This document shows positions 1 to 5,433 of a stretch of DNA of 5,447 nt, one piece after another. The notes under the pieces are model-generated. The model saw nothing but the letters and a program-made list of their open reading frames with translations. It searched no databases and was not told where the DNA came from. The DNA is from Bacillota bacterium. GTDB lineage: Bacteria; Bacillota; Clostridia; Acetivibrionales; DSM-1351. The stretch is taken from positions 1 to 5,447 of the forward strand of contig JAEZIV010000393.1 of assembly GCA_023436515.1 (NCBI GenBank), in the 5' to 3' direction. The position numbers and the translations under genes were made by a program. Position 1 is the first letter of the stretch; the number at the start of each line of letters is the position of its first letter.

Positions 1-300
1 CTTACTAAAAAGGAAATAGATTTATTGGTGAAGAAAGGGATTACCCCAGATGAACTCGATAAATCAAAGGAGCAGATGAAAGGTAACTTCATTCTTGGTC
101 TTGAAAGTACCAGCAGCAGAATGAACAGTATTGGTAAGGCTGAACTAATGCTTGGAAAGATAAGTACTCCAGAAGAGATCCTTCAGAAAATGGATCAGGT
201 ATCCATGGAAAGCACCAGAGAAGTAATAGACATGGTGTTCAATTACGACAAATTAAGTATTTCAGCAGTTGGAAACCTAAAGAGTGAAATAAAGTTATAA
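1..300 (+). CDS. M16 family zinc peptidase, C-terminal end (5'-truncated by window)
   Basis: The reading frame is open from the first base, so this is the last 99 codons of a gene that starts upstream; the first internal GTG/ATG codons are not the real start. The visible part holds the hallmark of the C-terminal half of M16 (insulinase/mitochondrial processing peptidase-like) proteins. This is a helix reading SKEQMKGNF, followed by LESTSSRM and GKAELMLGK, then a final strand near KLSISAVGN. The HxxEH zinc site lies in the N-terminal half and is outside the window, so whether the protein is catalytically active cannot be judged. In Bacillus subtilis the homologue YmxG lies directly upstream of the dipicolinate synthase genes, and the same order is seen here, which supports the assignment. 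A strong terminator right after the stop separates it from dpaA. The family is certain enough; the exact substrate is unknown. Confidence 0.85.
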   Translation, partial: LTKKEIDLLVKKGITPDELDKSKEQMKGNFILGLESTSSRMNSIGKAELMLGKISTPEEILQKMDQVSMESTREVIDMVFNYDKLSISAVGNLKSEIKL

Positions 301-319
301 GAATAAGGGCTTTCTATAG

Positions 320-357
320 CACACAGACTAGTTAAAAACTGGTCTGTGTGTTTTTTT
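320..357 (+). terminator. Intrinsic terminator after the M16 peptidase gene
   Basis: A 13-bp stem pairs 320-332 (CACACAGACTAGT) with 338-350 (ACTGGTCTGTGTG). It has one T-G wobble and a 5-base loop TAAAA, and is followed at once by seven Ts (351-357). It starts 19 bases after the stop codon, which is the classic Rho-independent layout. It should insulate dpaA from read-through, implying that dpaAB has its own promoter. Confidence 0.93.
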
Positions 358-418
358 GGGGAATTTTTATGCATATCAAAGGTCTGAATATGACTGTAAA
401 ATATCAGTTTACGTACAG

Positions 419-448
419 GCACTAGGGAATTGTCCATTTCATAAAATA
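419..448 (+). promoter_or_regulatory. Candidate sigma-K-type promoter for dpaAB
   Basis: CATAAAATA at 440-448 fits the sigma-K -10 consensus CATAnnnTA exactly. GCAC at 419-422 supplies the short AC-containing -35 element, 17 bases upstream. Expression of dpaAB (spoVF) by mother-cell sigma-K is established in Bacillus subtilis, and the terminator at 320-357 means a promoter is needed in this gap. The region is AT-rich and a second near-match (CATAATTAG, 459-467) exists, so the exact position is inference. Confidence 0.45.
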
Positions 449-488
449 TATTAGTCGTCATAATTAGTTTATATACAGTCCGAGGAAC

Positions 489-495
489 GGGAGGG
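489..495 (+). promoter_or_regulatory. Ribosome binding site setting the GTG start of dpaA
   Basis: GGGAGGG lies 7 bases before GTG at 503. No ATG, GTG or TTG occurs in frame between the upstream in-frame stop (461-463) and this GTG, so the Shine-Dalgarno motif fixes the start. Confidence 0.8.
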
Positions 496-502
496 TCTAT
501 CA

Positions 503-1378
503 GTGTTAGATAAGAAAAAATTTTGTATTATCGGAGGAGATCTCAGGAATGTTAAATTGGCTGAAATTATAGCTGAAGAGGGTAATACGGTTAATATATA
601 TGGATTTGATAAAGCCAGCTTCGACGTAAATGTTAAGCAAAGTAATACTGTAGAAGAAGCAGTTACTGATGCAGATATTGTTATTGGGCCAATACCTTGC
701 TCCAACGATAATGAGTTTATTAACGCACCCTTTCACAATGAAAAGATATTAATTCATGATGTTTTTAAGTGCATGAGTAAAAATCAATTGTTCATTGCCG
801 GAAGGATTAGTGAGAAAATAGTGCATCTCTCTCAGGTATGCAATGTATATGCAGTTGATATGCTGGATAGAGAAGAAATGGCTGTACTTAATGCAATACC
901 CACAGCAGAAGGCGCTATTCAAATAGCTATGGAAGAAATGCCAATCACCTTACATAACAGCAATACATTGATTCTCGGATACGGAAGAATTGGTAAGACA
1001 TTAGCAAAAATGCTGCAGGGTTTGGGTGCTAATGTTTTTGTTGAAGCACGTAAGTATGCAGATATAGCCTGGATCAGGAGTAATGGCTATAAACCAGTTA
1101 TTTTAACGGATTTATCGCAGACTGTAAAAGAAATGAGTGTTATTTTCAATACAATACCATCTATTGTATTGAATTATGATATTTTAAAGGTTTTAAATCC
1201 TGAATGCTTGATAATCGACCTTGCTTCAAAACCCGGGGGTGTTGATTTTGATAGAGCAAAGGAACTTGGGCTCAGAGCTATCTGGGCATTGTCCCTGCCC
1301 GGGAAGGTTGCCCCTGTTACAGCTGCACAATTTATAAAGGATACGGTATATAATATTATTGAAGAGTTGGGGGTATAA
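503..1378 (+). CDS. dpaA: Dipicolinate synthase subunit A (SpoVFA/DpaA)
   Basis: With DpaB, this subunit converts hydroxy-tetrahydrodipicolinate, a lysine-pathway intermediate, to dipicolinic acid in the mother cell. Calcium dipicolinate then fills the spore core and supports dehydration and heat resistance. The 291 residues match the usual family length of about 300. The N-terminal part opens with a nucleotide-fold-like strand and turn, FCIIGGD (residues 7-13). A second Rossmann motif, LILGYGRIGKTLA (156-168), is the NAD(P)-binding core shared with 2-hydroxyacid dehydrogenases. The C-terminal signatures ASKPGGVDFD (241-250) and LPGKVAPVTAA (265-275) are typical of DpaA. Translation starts at GTG with a strong ribosome binding site. 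dpaB begins two bases after the stop, so the subunits are co-translated. Transcription is probably late sporulation-specific through sigma-K (candidate at 419-448). I see no defects in the frame or key motifs. The assignment is firm. Confidence 0.95.
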   Translation: MLDKKKFCIIGGDLRNVKLAEIIAEEGNTVNIYGFDKASFDVNVKQSNTVEEAVTDADIVIGPIPCSNDNEFINAPFHNEKILIHDVFKCMSKNQLFIAGRISEKIVHLSQVCNVYAVDMLDREEMAVLNAIPTAEGAIQIAMEEMPITLHNSNTLILGYGRIGKTLAKMLQGLGANVFVEARKYADIAWIRSNGYKPVILTDLSQTVKEMSVIFNTIPSIVLNYDILKVLNPECLIIDLASKPGGVDFDRAKELGLRAIWALSLPGKVAPVTAAQFIKDTVYNIIEELGV

Positions 1379-1380
1379 AA

Positions 1381-1971
1381 ATGTTATTGGAAGGGGTAAG
1401 GATCGGCTATGCAATAACAGGCTCATTTTGTACATTTGCAAAGATTATTCCTCAGATAGAAAAATTGGTAAGCGAGGGTGCTGACGTTTTACCAATAGTA
1501 TCTGAGTCTGTTAATGAGTATGATACAAGATTTGGTAAGGCTGAGGATTTCAAAAATAAACTACAGACTATTACGGGGAAAATACCTATCAGCACAATTG
1601 TTGAAGCTGAGCCAATTGGTCCAAAGGCCTTACTTGATGTATTGGTAATTGCACCCTGTACTGGCAACACAATATCGAAGATCGCCAATGCAATTACCGA
1701 TGGACCGGTTACAATGGCCTGCAAGGCACACCTGAGAAATATGAAGCCTGTGGTTATTGCTGTTTCTACAAATGATGGTCTTGGAGCAAATGCAAAGAAC
1801 ATAGGTGCATTGCTCAATATGAAGAATATATTTATGGTTCCCTTTGGTCAGGATGATCCTGATAAAAAATGTACATCACTGGTGGCAGATTTTGATCTGA
1901 TATTGCCATCAATACTTGAAGCCATACAGAATAAACAGATTCAACCAATATTGATTAAAAACAAAATATGA
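1381..1971 (+). CDS. dpaB: Dipicolinate synthase subunit B (SpoVFB/DpaB), flavoprotein family
   Basis: This is the second subunit of dipicolinate synthase, required with DpaA to make dipicolinic acid during sporulation. The 196 residues match the family (about 200). The fold is that of the flavoprotein/decarboxylase family (HFCD type). IGYAITGSFCTF (residues 8-19) forms the first strand and phosphate loop, and VIAPCTGNTISKIANAITD (89-107) is the second conserved block. MACKAHLRNMKPVVIAVSTND (112-132) and the C-terminal VPFGQDDPDKKCTSLVADF (153-171) are characteristic of DpaB rather than of the coenzyme A enzyme Dfp. The ATG lies two bases after the dpaA stop. A G-run (1369-1373) inside the end of dpaA serves as a modest ribosome binding site, so translational coupling is likely. 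A hairpin terminator follows, ending the dpaAB operon. Whether the subunit binds flavin cannot be told from sequence alone. Confidence 0.95.
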   Translation: MLLEGVRIGYAITGSFCTFAKIIPQIEKLVSEGADVLPIVSESVNEYDTRFGKAEDFKNKLQTITGKIPISTIVEAEPIGPKALLDVLVIAPCTGNTISKIANAITDGPVTMACKAHLRNMKPVVIAVSTNDGLGANAKNIGALLNMKNIFMVPFGQDDPDKKCTSLVADFDLILPSILEAIQNKQIQPILIKNKI

Positions 1972-1987
1972 AAGCATATTCATTTAT

Positions 1988-2028
1988 AAATAGGTGCTGC
2001 GCCCACATGTTGGGTGGCATCTATTTTT
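1988..2028 (+). terminator. Intrinsic terminator after dpaB
   Basis: The left arm 1988-2005 (AAATAGGTGC, then a 2-base TG bulge, then CGCCCA) pairs with 2011-2026 (TGGGTGGCATCTATTT) across the loop CATGT. The stem includes two G-T wobbles. The T-run 2024-2028 overlaps the base of the stem. It sits 17 bases after the dpaB stop and points to a two-gene dpaAB transcript separate from tepA. Confidence 0.82.
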
Positions 2029-2073
2029 GTGCAGGTTCCGAGTAGCTATGGCTTTCTTTTAGTATTTTTCAAC

Positions 2074-2102
2074 GTATGATTTTGCAAAATAACTCAATAA
2101 TA
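2074..2102 (+). promoter_or_regulatory. Candidate sigma-G-like promoter for tepA
   Basis: GTATG (2074-2078) fits the sigma-G -35 pattern gnATr. After 17 bases, AATAATA (2096-2102) fits the -10 pattern cAtnnTA except for its first base. The Bacillus subtilis homologue of tepA (ymfB) is reported to be forespore-expressed, which makes this match worth noting. Chance matches are common in such AT-rich DNA. Confidence 0.3.
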
Positions 2103-2111
2103 ATATATGAT
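2082..2111 (+). promoter_or_regulatory. Candidate sigma-A promoter for tepA-ylzJ
   Basis: TTGCAA (2082-2087, 4 of 6 consensus bases) is followed after 18 bases by TATGAT (2106-2111, 5 of 6). It overlaps the sigma-G-like candidate, so the pair could give vegetative and sporulation expression, or only one may be real. Confidence 0.35.
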
Positions 2112-2154
2112 ATAAACAATGTCGCTGCTAGACGATAGAAACTAGGCTGCGAAA

Positions 2155-2160
2155 TGGAGG
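2155..2160 (+). promoter_or_regulatory. Ribosome binding site that favours GTG 2166 over ATG 2154 for tepA
   Basis: TGGAGG lies 5 bases before GTG 2166. If ATG 2154 were used, this motif would be inside the gene and nothing comparable would precede the start. The same arrangement, GGAGGATAG followed by a non-ATG start, occurs before miaB. Confidence 0.7.
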
Positions 2161-2165
2161 ATAGT

Positions 2166-2924
2166 GTGAGTAAACAATACAAACCCTTTAGTGACAACGA
2201 TTCATCTGATACACAGCCTGAACAACAGCAGGAGCAAAGCAGCAATTTACAGGAAATAAAGGAGCTTGGCACAACAAATATTCCAAGGGAAGAGAGTAAT
2301 ATACATTGTTTGTCCATAATCGGTCAGATTGAGGGACATATTTTACTGCCACCACATAATAAACCAACAAAATATGAGCATGTTATTCCACAGCTGGTAG
2401 CTATTGAGGAAAGCAAGCAAATTGAAGGCTTGTTATTGGTACTCAATACTGTTGGAGGTGATGTTGAGGCAGGGCTCGCAATATCAGAAATGATTGCTAG
2501 CTTGTCAAAGCCGACAGTTTCAATTGTTTTAGGCGGTGGGCACAGTATAGGTGTACCTATGGCAACTTCAGCAGACTATTCCTTTATAGCCAGTTCTGCT
2601 ACTATGACTATACATCCCTTAAGGCTTAACGGATTGGTAATAGGGGTACCTCAGACCTACGAATATTTTGATAAAATGCAGGAAAGAGTTGTAAACTTTG
2701 TTTCCAGCCACTCAAAAATCAGTAAGGACAAATTTAGGGAACTGATGCTAAAAACGGGTGAACTGGCTAATGACGTAGGTACCGTACTATTTGGTGAGGA
2801 AGCAGCACGCATTGGCCTCATTGACCAGGTTGGGGGATTATCCGATGGAATAAAAAAGCTCAAGGAACTAATCGATTTAAAGAAGAAAAATAGTCCCTCC
2901 CAGGAAGAAGGTATGCTGCAGTGA
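2166..2924 (+). CDS. tepA: ClpP-like serine protease, TepA/YmfB type
   Basis: This is a cytoplasmic ClpP-class peptidase related to Bacillus subtilis TepA (YmfB). That protein was first described as translocation-enhancing and later linked to breakdown of small acid-soluble spore proteins during outgrowth. From GTG 2166 it has 252 residues, close to the family's roughly 245. Residues 10-28 are a low-complexity Asp/Ser/Gln/Glu-rich tail, probably flexible. The ClpP/crotonase fold follows: [19 protein letters not shown] (90-107) forms the first oxyanion-side strand and turn, and [15 protein letters not shown] (123-137) carries the likely nucleophile Ser127 in [14 protein letters not shown] (148-156) supplies the likely catalytic His150. 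[23 protein letters not shown] (from 202) offers Asp203 as the third member and the typical GLID ending. I see no signal peptide or membrane segment. An in-frame ATG at 2154 would add four residues but has no good ribosome binding site. The gene overlaps ylzJ by 4 bases. The family is secure; the substrate is inferred from relatives. Confidence 0.9.
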   Translation: MSKQYKPFSDNDSSDTQPEQQQEQSSNLQEIKELGTTNIPREESNIHCLSIIGQIEGHILLPPHNKPTKYEHVIPQLVAIEESKQIEGLLLVLNTVGGDVEAGLAISEMIASLSKPTVSIVLGGGHSIGVPMATSADYSFIASSATMTIHPLRLNGLVIGVPQTYEYFDKMQERVVNFVSSHSKISKDKFRELMLKTGELANDVGTVLFGEEAARIGLIDQVGGLSDGIKKLKELIDLKKKNSPSQEEGMLQ

Positions 2925-3157
2925 TTTTATATACGATATATGATCCTTCCGTAGTTTTTAGCAATATAGACTATTACAACTTTGAAAGAAGTCCTTCGGG
3001 GTTTTCAGAAATAGAAATAAACGGAGTAACAGTACTTGCTAGCAGAAACGGTCCTGATGGAGTTCGTTTAGAAAGAATACTCAGTACAAACCCTAGTCAC
3101 TTTCTTGATCCAAAGCTTCAGCCGGGGGTTATTGTTGGGAAGCAGGGTAGAATATAA
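2921..3157 (+). CDS. ylzJ: YlzJ-like small conserved protein of unknown function
   Basis: This 78-residue protein belongs to the YlzJ-like family, known from spore-forming Firmicutes and functionally uncharacterised. The family pattern is visible: the [13 protein letters not shown] start (residues 1-13), a central strand pair around ITVL-type sequence ([11 protein letters not shown]), and the closing [18 protein letters not shown] (51-68). The Bacillus subtilis member has about 70 residues. The start is GTG 2921, overlapping the tepA stop as GTGA. It is preceded by GGAAGAAGG (2903-2911) at 9 bases, so the two genes should be translationally coupled and share a transcript. There is no signal peptide, membrane helix, cysteine or recognisable catalytic motif. 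In Bacillus subtilis ylzJ also follows tepA, so the pairing is conserved. A role alongside TepA in spores is inference. Confidence 0.85.
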   Translation: MILYTIYDPSVVFSNIDYYNFERSPSGFSEIEINGVTVLASRNGPDGVRLERILSTNPSHFLDPKLQPGVIVGKQGRI

Positions 3158-3236
3158 GGTCAAGAAGGCTTCCGTATGAAAGATGACTCCGTATAAAAGT
3201 ATGTAAATTCAGCTTGCTATGATAAAATAATTCAAA

Positions 3237-3683
3237 TTAATAAGGGGTTACGGTGGAATTGAAAAAATCAATCTTCAGTTTCTTTCGGTATCCCGTACCA
3301 CTGAATTTTGCAATTAGCGAACCATCCTCATCAAATACACTTACATCACAACCGCAAATCTTTTTTTCTGCGGATATTTCTCTCGCCTCGGCTGTAATTA
3401 CTTTTCCCTGAGGTGCTTTATAATATGTAATGTTTGTATTAATGCCAACTGTAGCTAGTCCATTTGAGTTTGAAGCAGCAGCAAAGGCAAAGTCTGCAAG
3501 AGTAAATATTACACCACCCTGAACAGAATCCAAACCATTCAAGTGCTTTTCATCAAGCTCTAAACGAGTCACTGCATAGCCTGTTTCTACCTTTATCAGA
3601 TCAATTCCAACATGATGAGCAAATCTATCTCTTTGAAAAAACCTTATAATGGCTTCTTCCTTAGCTTTATTCATTTCTTCCAT
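3237..3683 (-). CDS. PaaI-type hotdog-fold acyl-CoA thioesterase
   Basis: This is a 148-residue single-domain hotdog thioesterase of the PaaI/YdiI type, which hydrolyses acyl-CoA or aryl-CoA thioesters in the cytoplasm, usually as a tetramer. The signature runs KHLNGLDSVQGGVIFTLADF (residues 46-65), then AFAAASNSNGLATVGINTNI. In Escherichia coli PaaI the equivalent Asn and Asp are catalytic, here Asn49 and Asp64. The usual HGG triad reads QGG (55-57), a variant in the helix-capping loop. TYYKAPQGKVITAEAREIS (87-105) is the typical following strand pair. The start is ATG at 3683, with GGAGG six bases upstream. An in-frame ATG at 3704 would add seven residues (MYFRRYT), with the ribosome binding site inside the gene, so I reject it. 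The gene is convergent with ylzJ, with 79 bases between and no clear terminator, and divergent from miaB. The substrate cannot be predicted; the neighbours give no metabolic clue. Confidence 0.88.
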   Translation of the reverse strand: MEEMNKAKEEAIIRFFQRDRFAHHVGIDLIKVETGYAVTRLELDEKHLNGLDSVQGGVIFTLADFAFAAASNSNGLATVGINTNITYYKAPQGKVITAEAREISAEKKICGCDVSVFDEDGSLIAKFSGTGYRKKLKIDFFNSTVTPY

Positions 3684-3689
3684 TGTATA

Positions 3690-3694
3690 CCTCC
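3690..3694 (-). promoter_or_regulatory. Ribosome binding site fixing the thioesterase start
   Basis: GGAGG on the minus strand (CCTCC on plus) lies six bases before the ATG at 3683. It decides against the longer start at 3704. Confidence 0.8.
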
Positions 3695-3772
3695 GGAAAT
3701 ACATTTTAGATTAGGCAAAAGCTTTGCAATTAATTATGACAATATATGCTTAACTAATCCTTTTAAGAAATA

Positions 3773-3802
3773 ATTATACCACCGGATTAAGTGCAATGCC
3801 AT
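3773..3802 (-). promoter_or_regulatory. Candidate sigma-A promoter for the thioesterase gene
   Basis: On the minus strand, ATGGCA (plus 3797-3802; 4 of 6 consensus bases) is followed after 18 bases by a perfect TATAAT (plus 3773-3778). Transcription would start near 3766, giving a leader of about 80 bases. The -10 is strong and the -35 weak, which fits a promoter that needs an activator. Confidence 0.45.
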
Positions 3803-3817
3803 AAGTGGGCTGGAAAA

Positions 3818-3837
3818 TTAACTCAACTTAACTCAAC
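3818..3837. repeat. Perfect 10-bp tandem repeat in the thioesterase/miaB intergenic region
   Basis: TTAACTCAAC occurs twice back to back (3818-3827 and 3828-3837) with no mismatch. A 10-base period places both copies on the same face of the helix. It lies 15 bases upstream of the thioesterase -35 candidate, about -52 to -71 from its predicted start, where an activator could bind. It is about 70 bases upstream of the miaB -35 candidate. The repeat is directly visible; an operator role is inference. Confidence 0.6.
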
Positions 3838-3905
3838 CTACTATATTTTCCTTTATGGCTTAACCTTGCATATCTAAATTTCTACATTCATCAATGTTAT
3901 TTTTC

Positions 3906-3933
3906 TTTATAAAAAGTGTTTTTATGTTATAAT
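3906..3933 (+). promoter_or_regulatory. Candidate sigma-A promoter of miaB with extended -10
   Basis: TGTTATAAT (3925-3933) is a perfect TATAAT preceded by the TGn extension. TTTATA (3906-3911, 4 of 6 bases) lies 16 bases upstream as a -35. An extended -10 compensates for a weak -35. Transcription would start near 3940, giving a leader of about 63 bases. Confidence 0.55.
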
Positions 3934-3991
3934 ATTTTCTGTGTTAATTATCAGCTTTACTAAAAATAGTTATGGCTTCTTTTCACAGAAC

Positions 3992-3996
3992 GGAGG
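3992..3996 (+). promoter_or_regulatory. Ribosome binding site setting the TTG start of miaB
   Basis: GGAGG lies six bases before TTG 4003. The next in-frame start-type codons downstream are not preceded by a comparable motif. Confidence 0.75.
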
Positions 3997-4002
3997 ATAG
4001 CA

Positions 4003-5433
4003 TTGAGCAAAAGGGTAACAACGCAGGTGTCTGCCGAGGAAATAGCTCAGCAGTATAAATATATCGAAACACTTAAGGACTATAATCAACAGAAGATATC
4101 AGGACTAGGGCGGCCGGTTAAATACAATATAGAAACCTTTGGCTGTCAAATGAATGAAAATGATTCGGAAAGACTATCGGGCATGCTCTCTGAAATGGGC
4201 TATTCAGAGTGCTTCAAGAGAGCAGAAAGTGATCTGATCATTTTTAATACCTGTTGTGTAAGAGAAAACGCAGAACAAAAGGTTTATGGGCATCTTGGAG
4301 CATTAAAGAAGCTTAAGGAAAAGAAGCCTGAGCTTATTATTGCCATATGCGGCTGCATGATGCAGCAGCCCGAGGTTGTGGAGCATATCAAAAGGGTGTA
4401 TAGGCATGTTGATATCGTATTTGGGACTCATAATCTGTTCAAATTTCCCGAATTACTCAGCAACGCAATTGAGACCGGGAGTACAGTTATTGATGTATGG
4501 GATTCAACAGGCTCAATTGCAGAGAACATGCCGATAACACGTAAGGACAACCTTAAGGCTTGGGTTACTGTCATGTATGGTTGTAACAATTTCTGCTCCT
4601 ACTGCATAGTACCATATGTAAGGGGTAGAGAGCGCAGCAGAAGCATTGAGGATATAAAAAATGAAGTAACAAAGCTGGCTGGTGAGGGTTGCAAGGAAGT
4701 AACCCTTCTGGGGCAGAATGTAAATTCCTATGGCAAGGATATTGAAGGAGAATTTTCCTTCGCCGGCCTGCTACGGGAGCTCAATACAGTGGAGGGCATT
4801 GAACGCATTCGCTTTATGACCTCCCATCCAAAGGATCTGTCCGATGAGCTCATATACGCCATGAGAGATTGTGAAAAGGTTTGCGAGCATTTGCATTTGC
4901 CTGTGCAGGCCGGCAGCACAAAAATTCTGGAGGACATGAACCGGAGATACACAAAGGAACAGTATCTGGCACTACTGGATAAGGTAAAGGAGAATATACC
5001 GGGTATTAGCTTATCAACAGACATAATTGTGGGCTTTCCCGGTGAAACAGAGGAGGATTTTGCAGAAACTCTGGATGTTATTAAGCAGGCAAGATTCGAT
5101 ATGGCATATACCTTCCTTTACTCTAAGAGAACAGGAACCCCTGCAGCAAAGAATCCTGATCAGATACCTGAGGAAGTTAAAAAGGAAAGATTTGAAAGGC
5201 TCCTTGAGCTTCAAAATACTGTTAGCCGCGAAATAAACGATGAGCTCCTGGGCAAAGAGGTTGAAGTCCTTGTTGAAGGCTTGAGTAAAAGCAGTAAAAC
5301 CACATATACCGGTAGAACAAGAGAAAACAAGATAGTAAATTTCAAGGGAAGTTCGGAGCTGGTAGGCAAGCTGGTAAAAGTAAAAATTGATACCGTTCAA
5401 ACCTGGTCTCTCTTAGGTAAGGTAATATTATAA
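4003..5433 (+). CDS. miaB: tRNA-2-methylthio-N6-dimethylallyladenosine synthase MiaB
   Basis: This is a radical-SAM methylthiotransferase that adds the 2-methylthio group to N6-isopentenyladenosine at position 37 of tRNAs reading UNN codons, stabilising codon pairing. The 476 residues and the roughly 40-residue N-terminal extension match Firmicute MiaB proteins. Three parts are visible. The N-terminal methylthiotransferase domain (about 40-165) carries auxiliary cluster cysteines Cys48 (ETFGCQMNEND), Cys84 (NTCCVREN) and Cys118 (GCMMQQ). The radical-SAM domain (about 185-405) has the CxxxCxxC site Cys194, Cys198 and Cys201 in YGCNNFCSYCIVPYVRGRE, plus GQNVNSYG, HLPVQAGS and VGFPGET. The C-terminal TRAM domain (about 410-475) contains YTGRTRENKIVNF. 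That ending and the short QNTVSRE linker fit MiaB rather than MtaB or RimO. The start is TTG with a strong ribosome binding site. The stop is followed by GGAG at 5441-5444, suggesting a closely spaced downstream gene. All key residues are intact. Confidence 0.96.
   Translation: MSKRVTTQVSAEEIAQQYKYIETLKDYNQQKISGLGRPVKYNIETFGCQMNENDSERLSGMLSEMGYSECFKRAESDLIIFNTCCVRENAEQKVYGHLGALKKLKEKKPELIIAICGCMMQQPEVVEHIKRVYRHVDIVFGTHNLFKFPELLSNAIETGSTVIDVWDSTGSIAENMPITRKDNLKAWVTVMYGCNNFCSYCIVPYVRGRERSRSIEDIKNEVTKLAGEGCKEVTLLGQNVNSYGKDIEGEFSFAGLLRELNTVEGIERIRFMTSHPKDLSDELIYAMRDCEKVCEHLHLPVQAGSTKILEDMNRRYTKEQYLALLDKVKENIPGISLSTDIIVGFPGETEEDFAETLDVIKQARFDMAYTFLYSKRTGTPAAKNPDQIPEEVKKERFERLLELQNTVSREINDELLGKEVEVLVEGLSKSSKTTYTGRTRENKIVNFKGSSELVGKLVKVKIDTVQTWSLLGKVIL

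Noticed and set aside
301..502. Possible riboswitch or small RNA upstream of dpaA
   Set aside because: Apart from the terminator of the preceding gene there is no second hairpin, anti-terminator or conserved aptamer pattern that I recognise.
243..736. Minus-strand reading frames of 72-78 codons over the M16 end and the start of dpaA
   Set aside because: They overlap strongly supported plus-strand genes or the terminator, have no ribosome binding site and show no family-like sequence.
1452..1817. Minus-strand frame of 121 codons inside dpaB
   Set aside because: It lies wholly antisense to a clear dpaB with all family motifs, and is a shadow of that codon pattern.
3158..3236. Search for a bidirectional terminator between ylzJ and the convergent thioesterase
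   Set aside because: Only short weak inverted matches are present (for example GAAG/CTTC near 3165 and TTCAA/TTGAA across the thioesterase end), with no stable stem plus T-run on either strand.
2044..3983. Similar strings TATGGCTTTCTTTT before tepA and TATGGCTTCTTTT before miaB
   Set aside because: They are short, pyrimidine-rich, differ by an indel and lie at different distances from their genes; chance similarity is the simplest explanation.
5014..5400. Minus-strand frame of 128 codons inside miaB
   Set aside because: It is antisense to the radical-SAM and TRAM coding region, with low-complexity composition and no recognisable domain.
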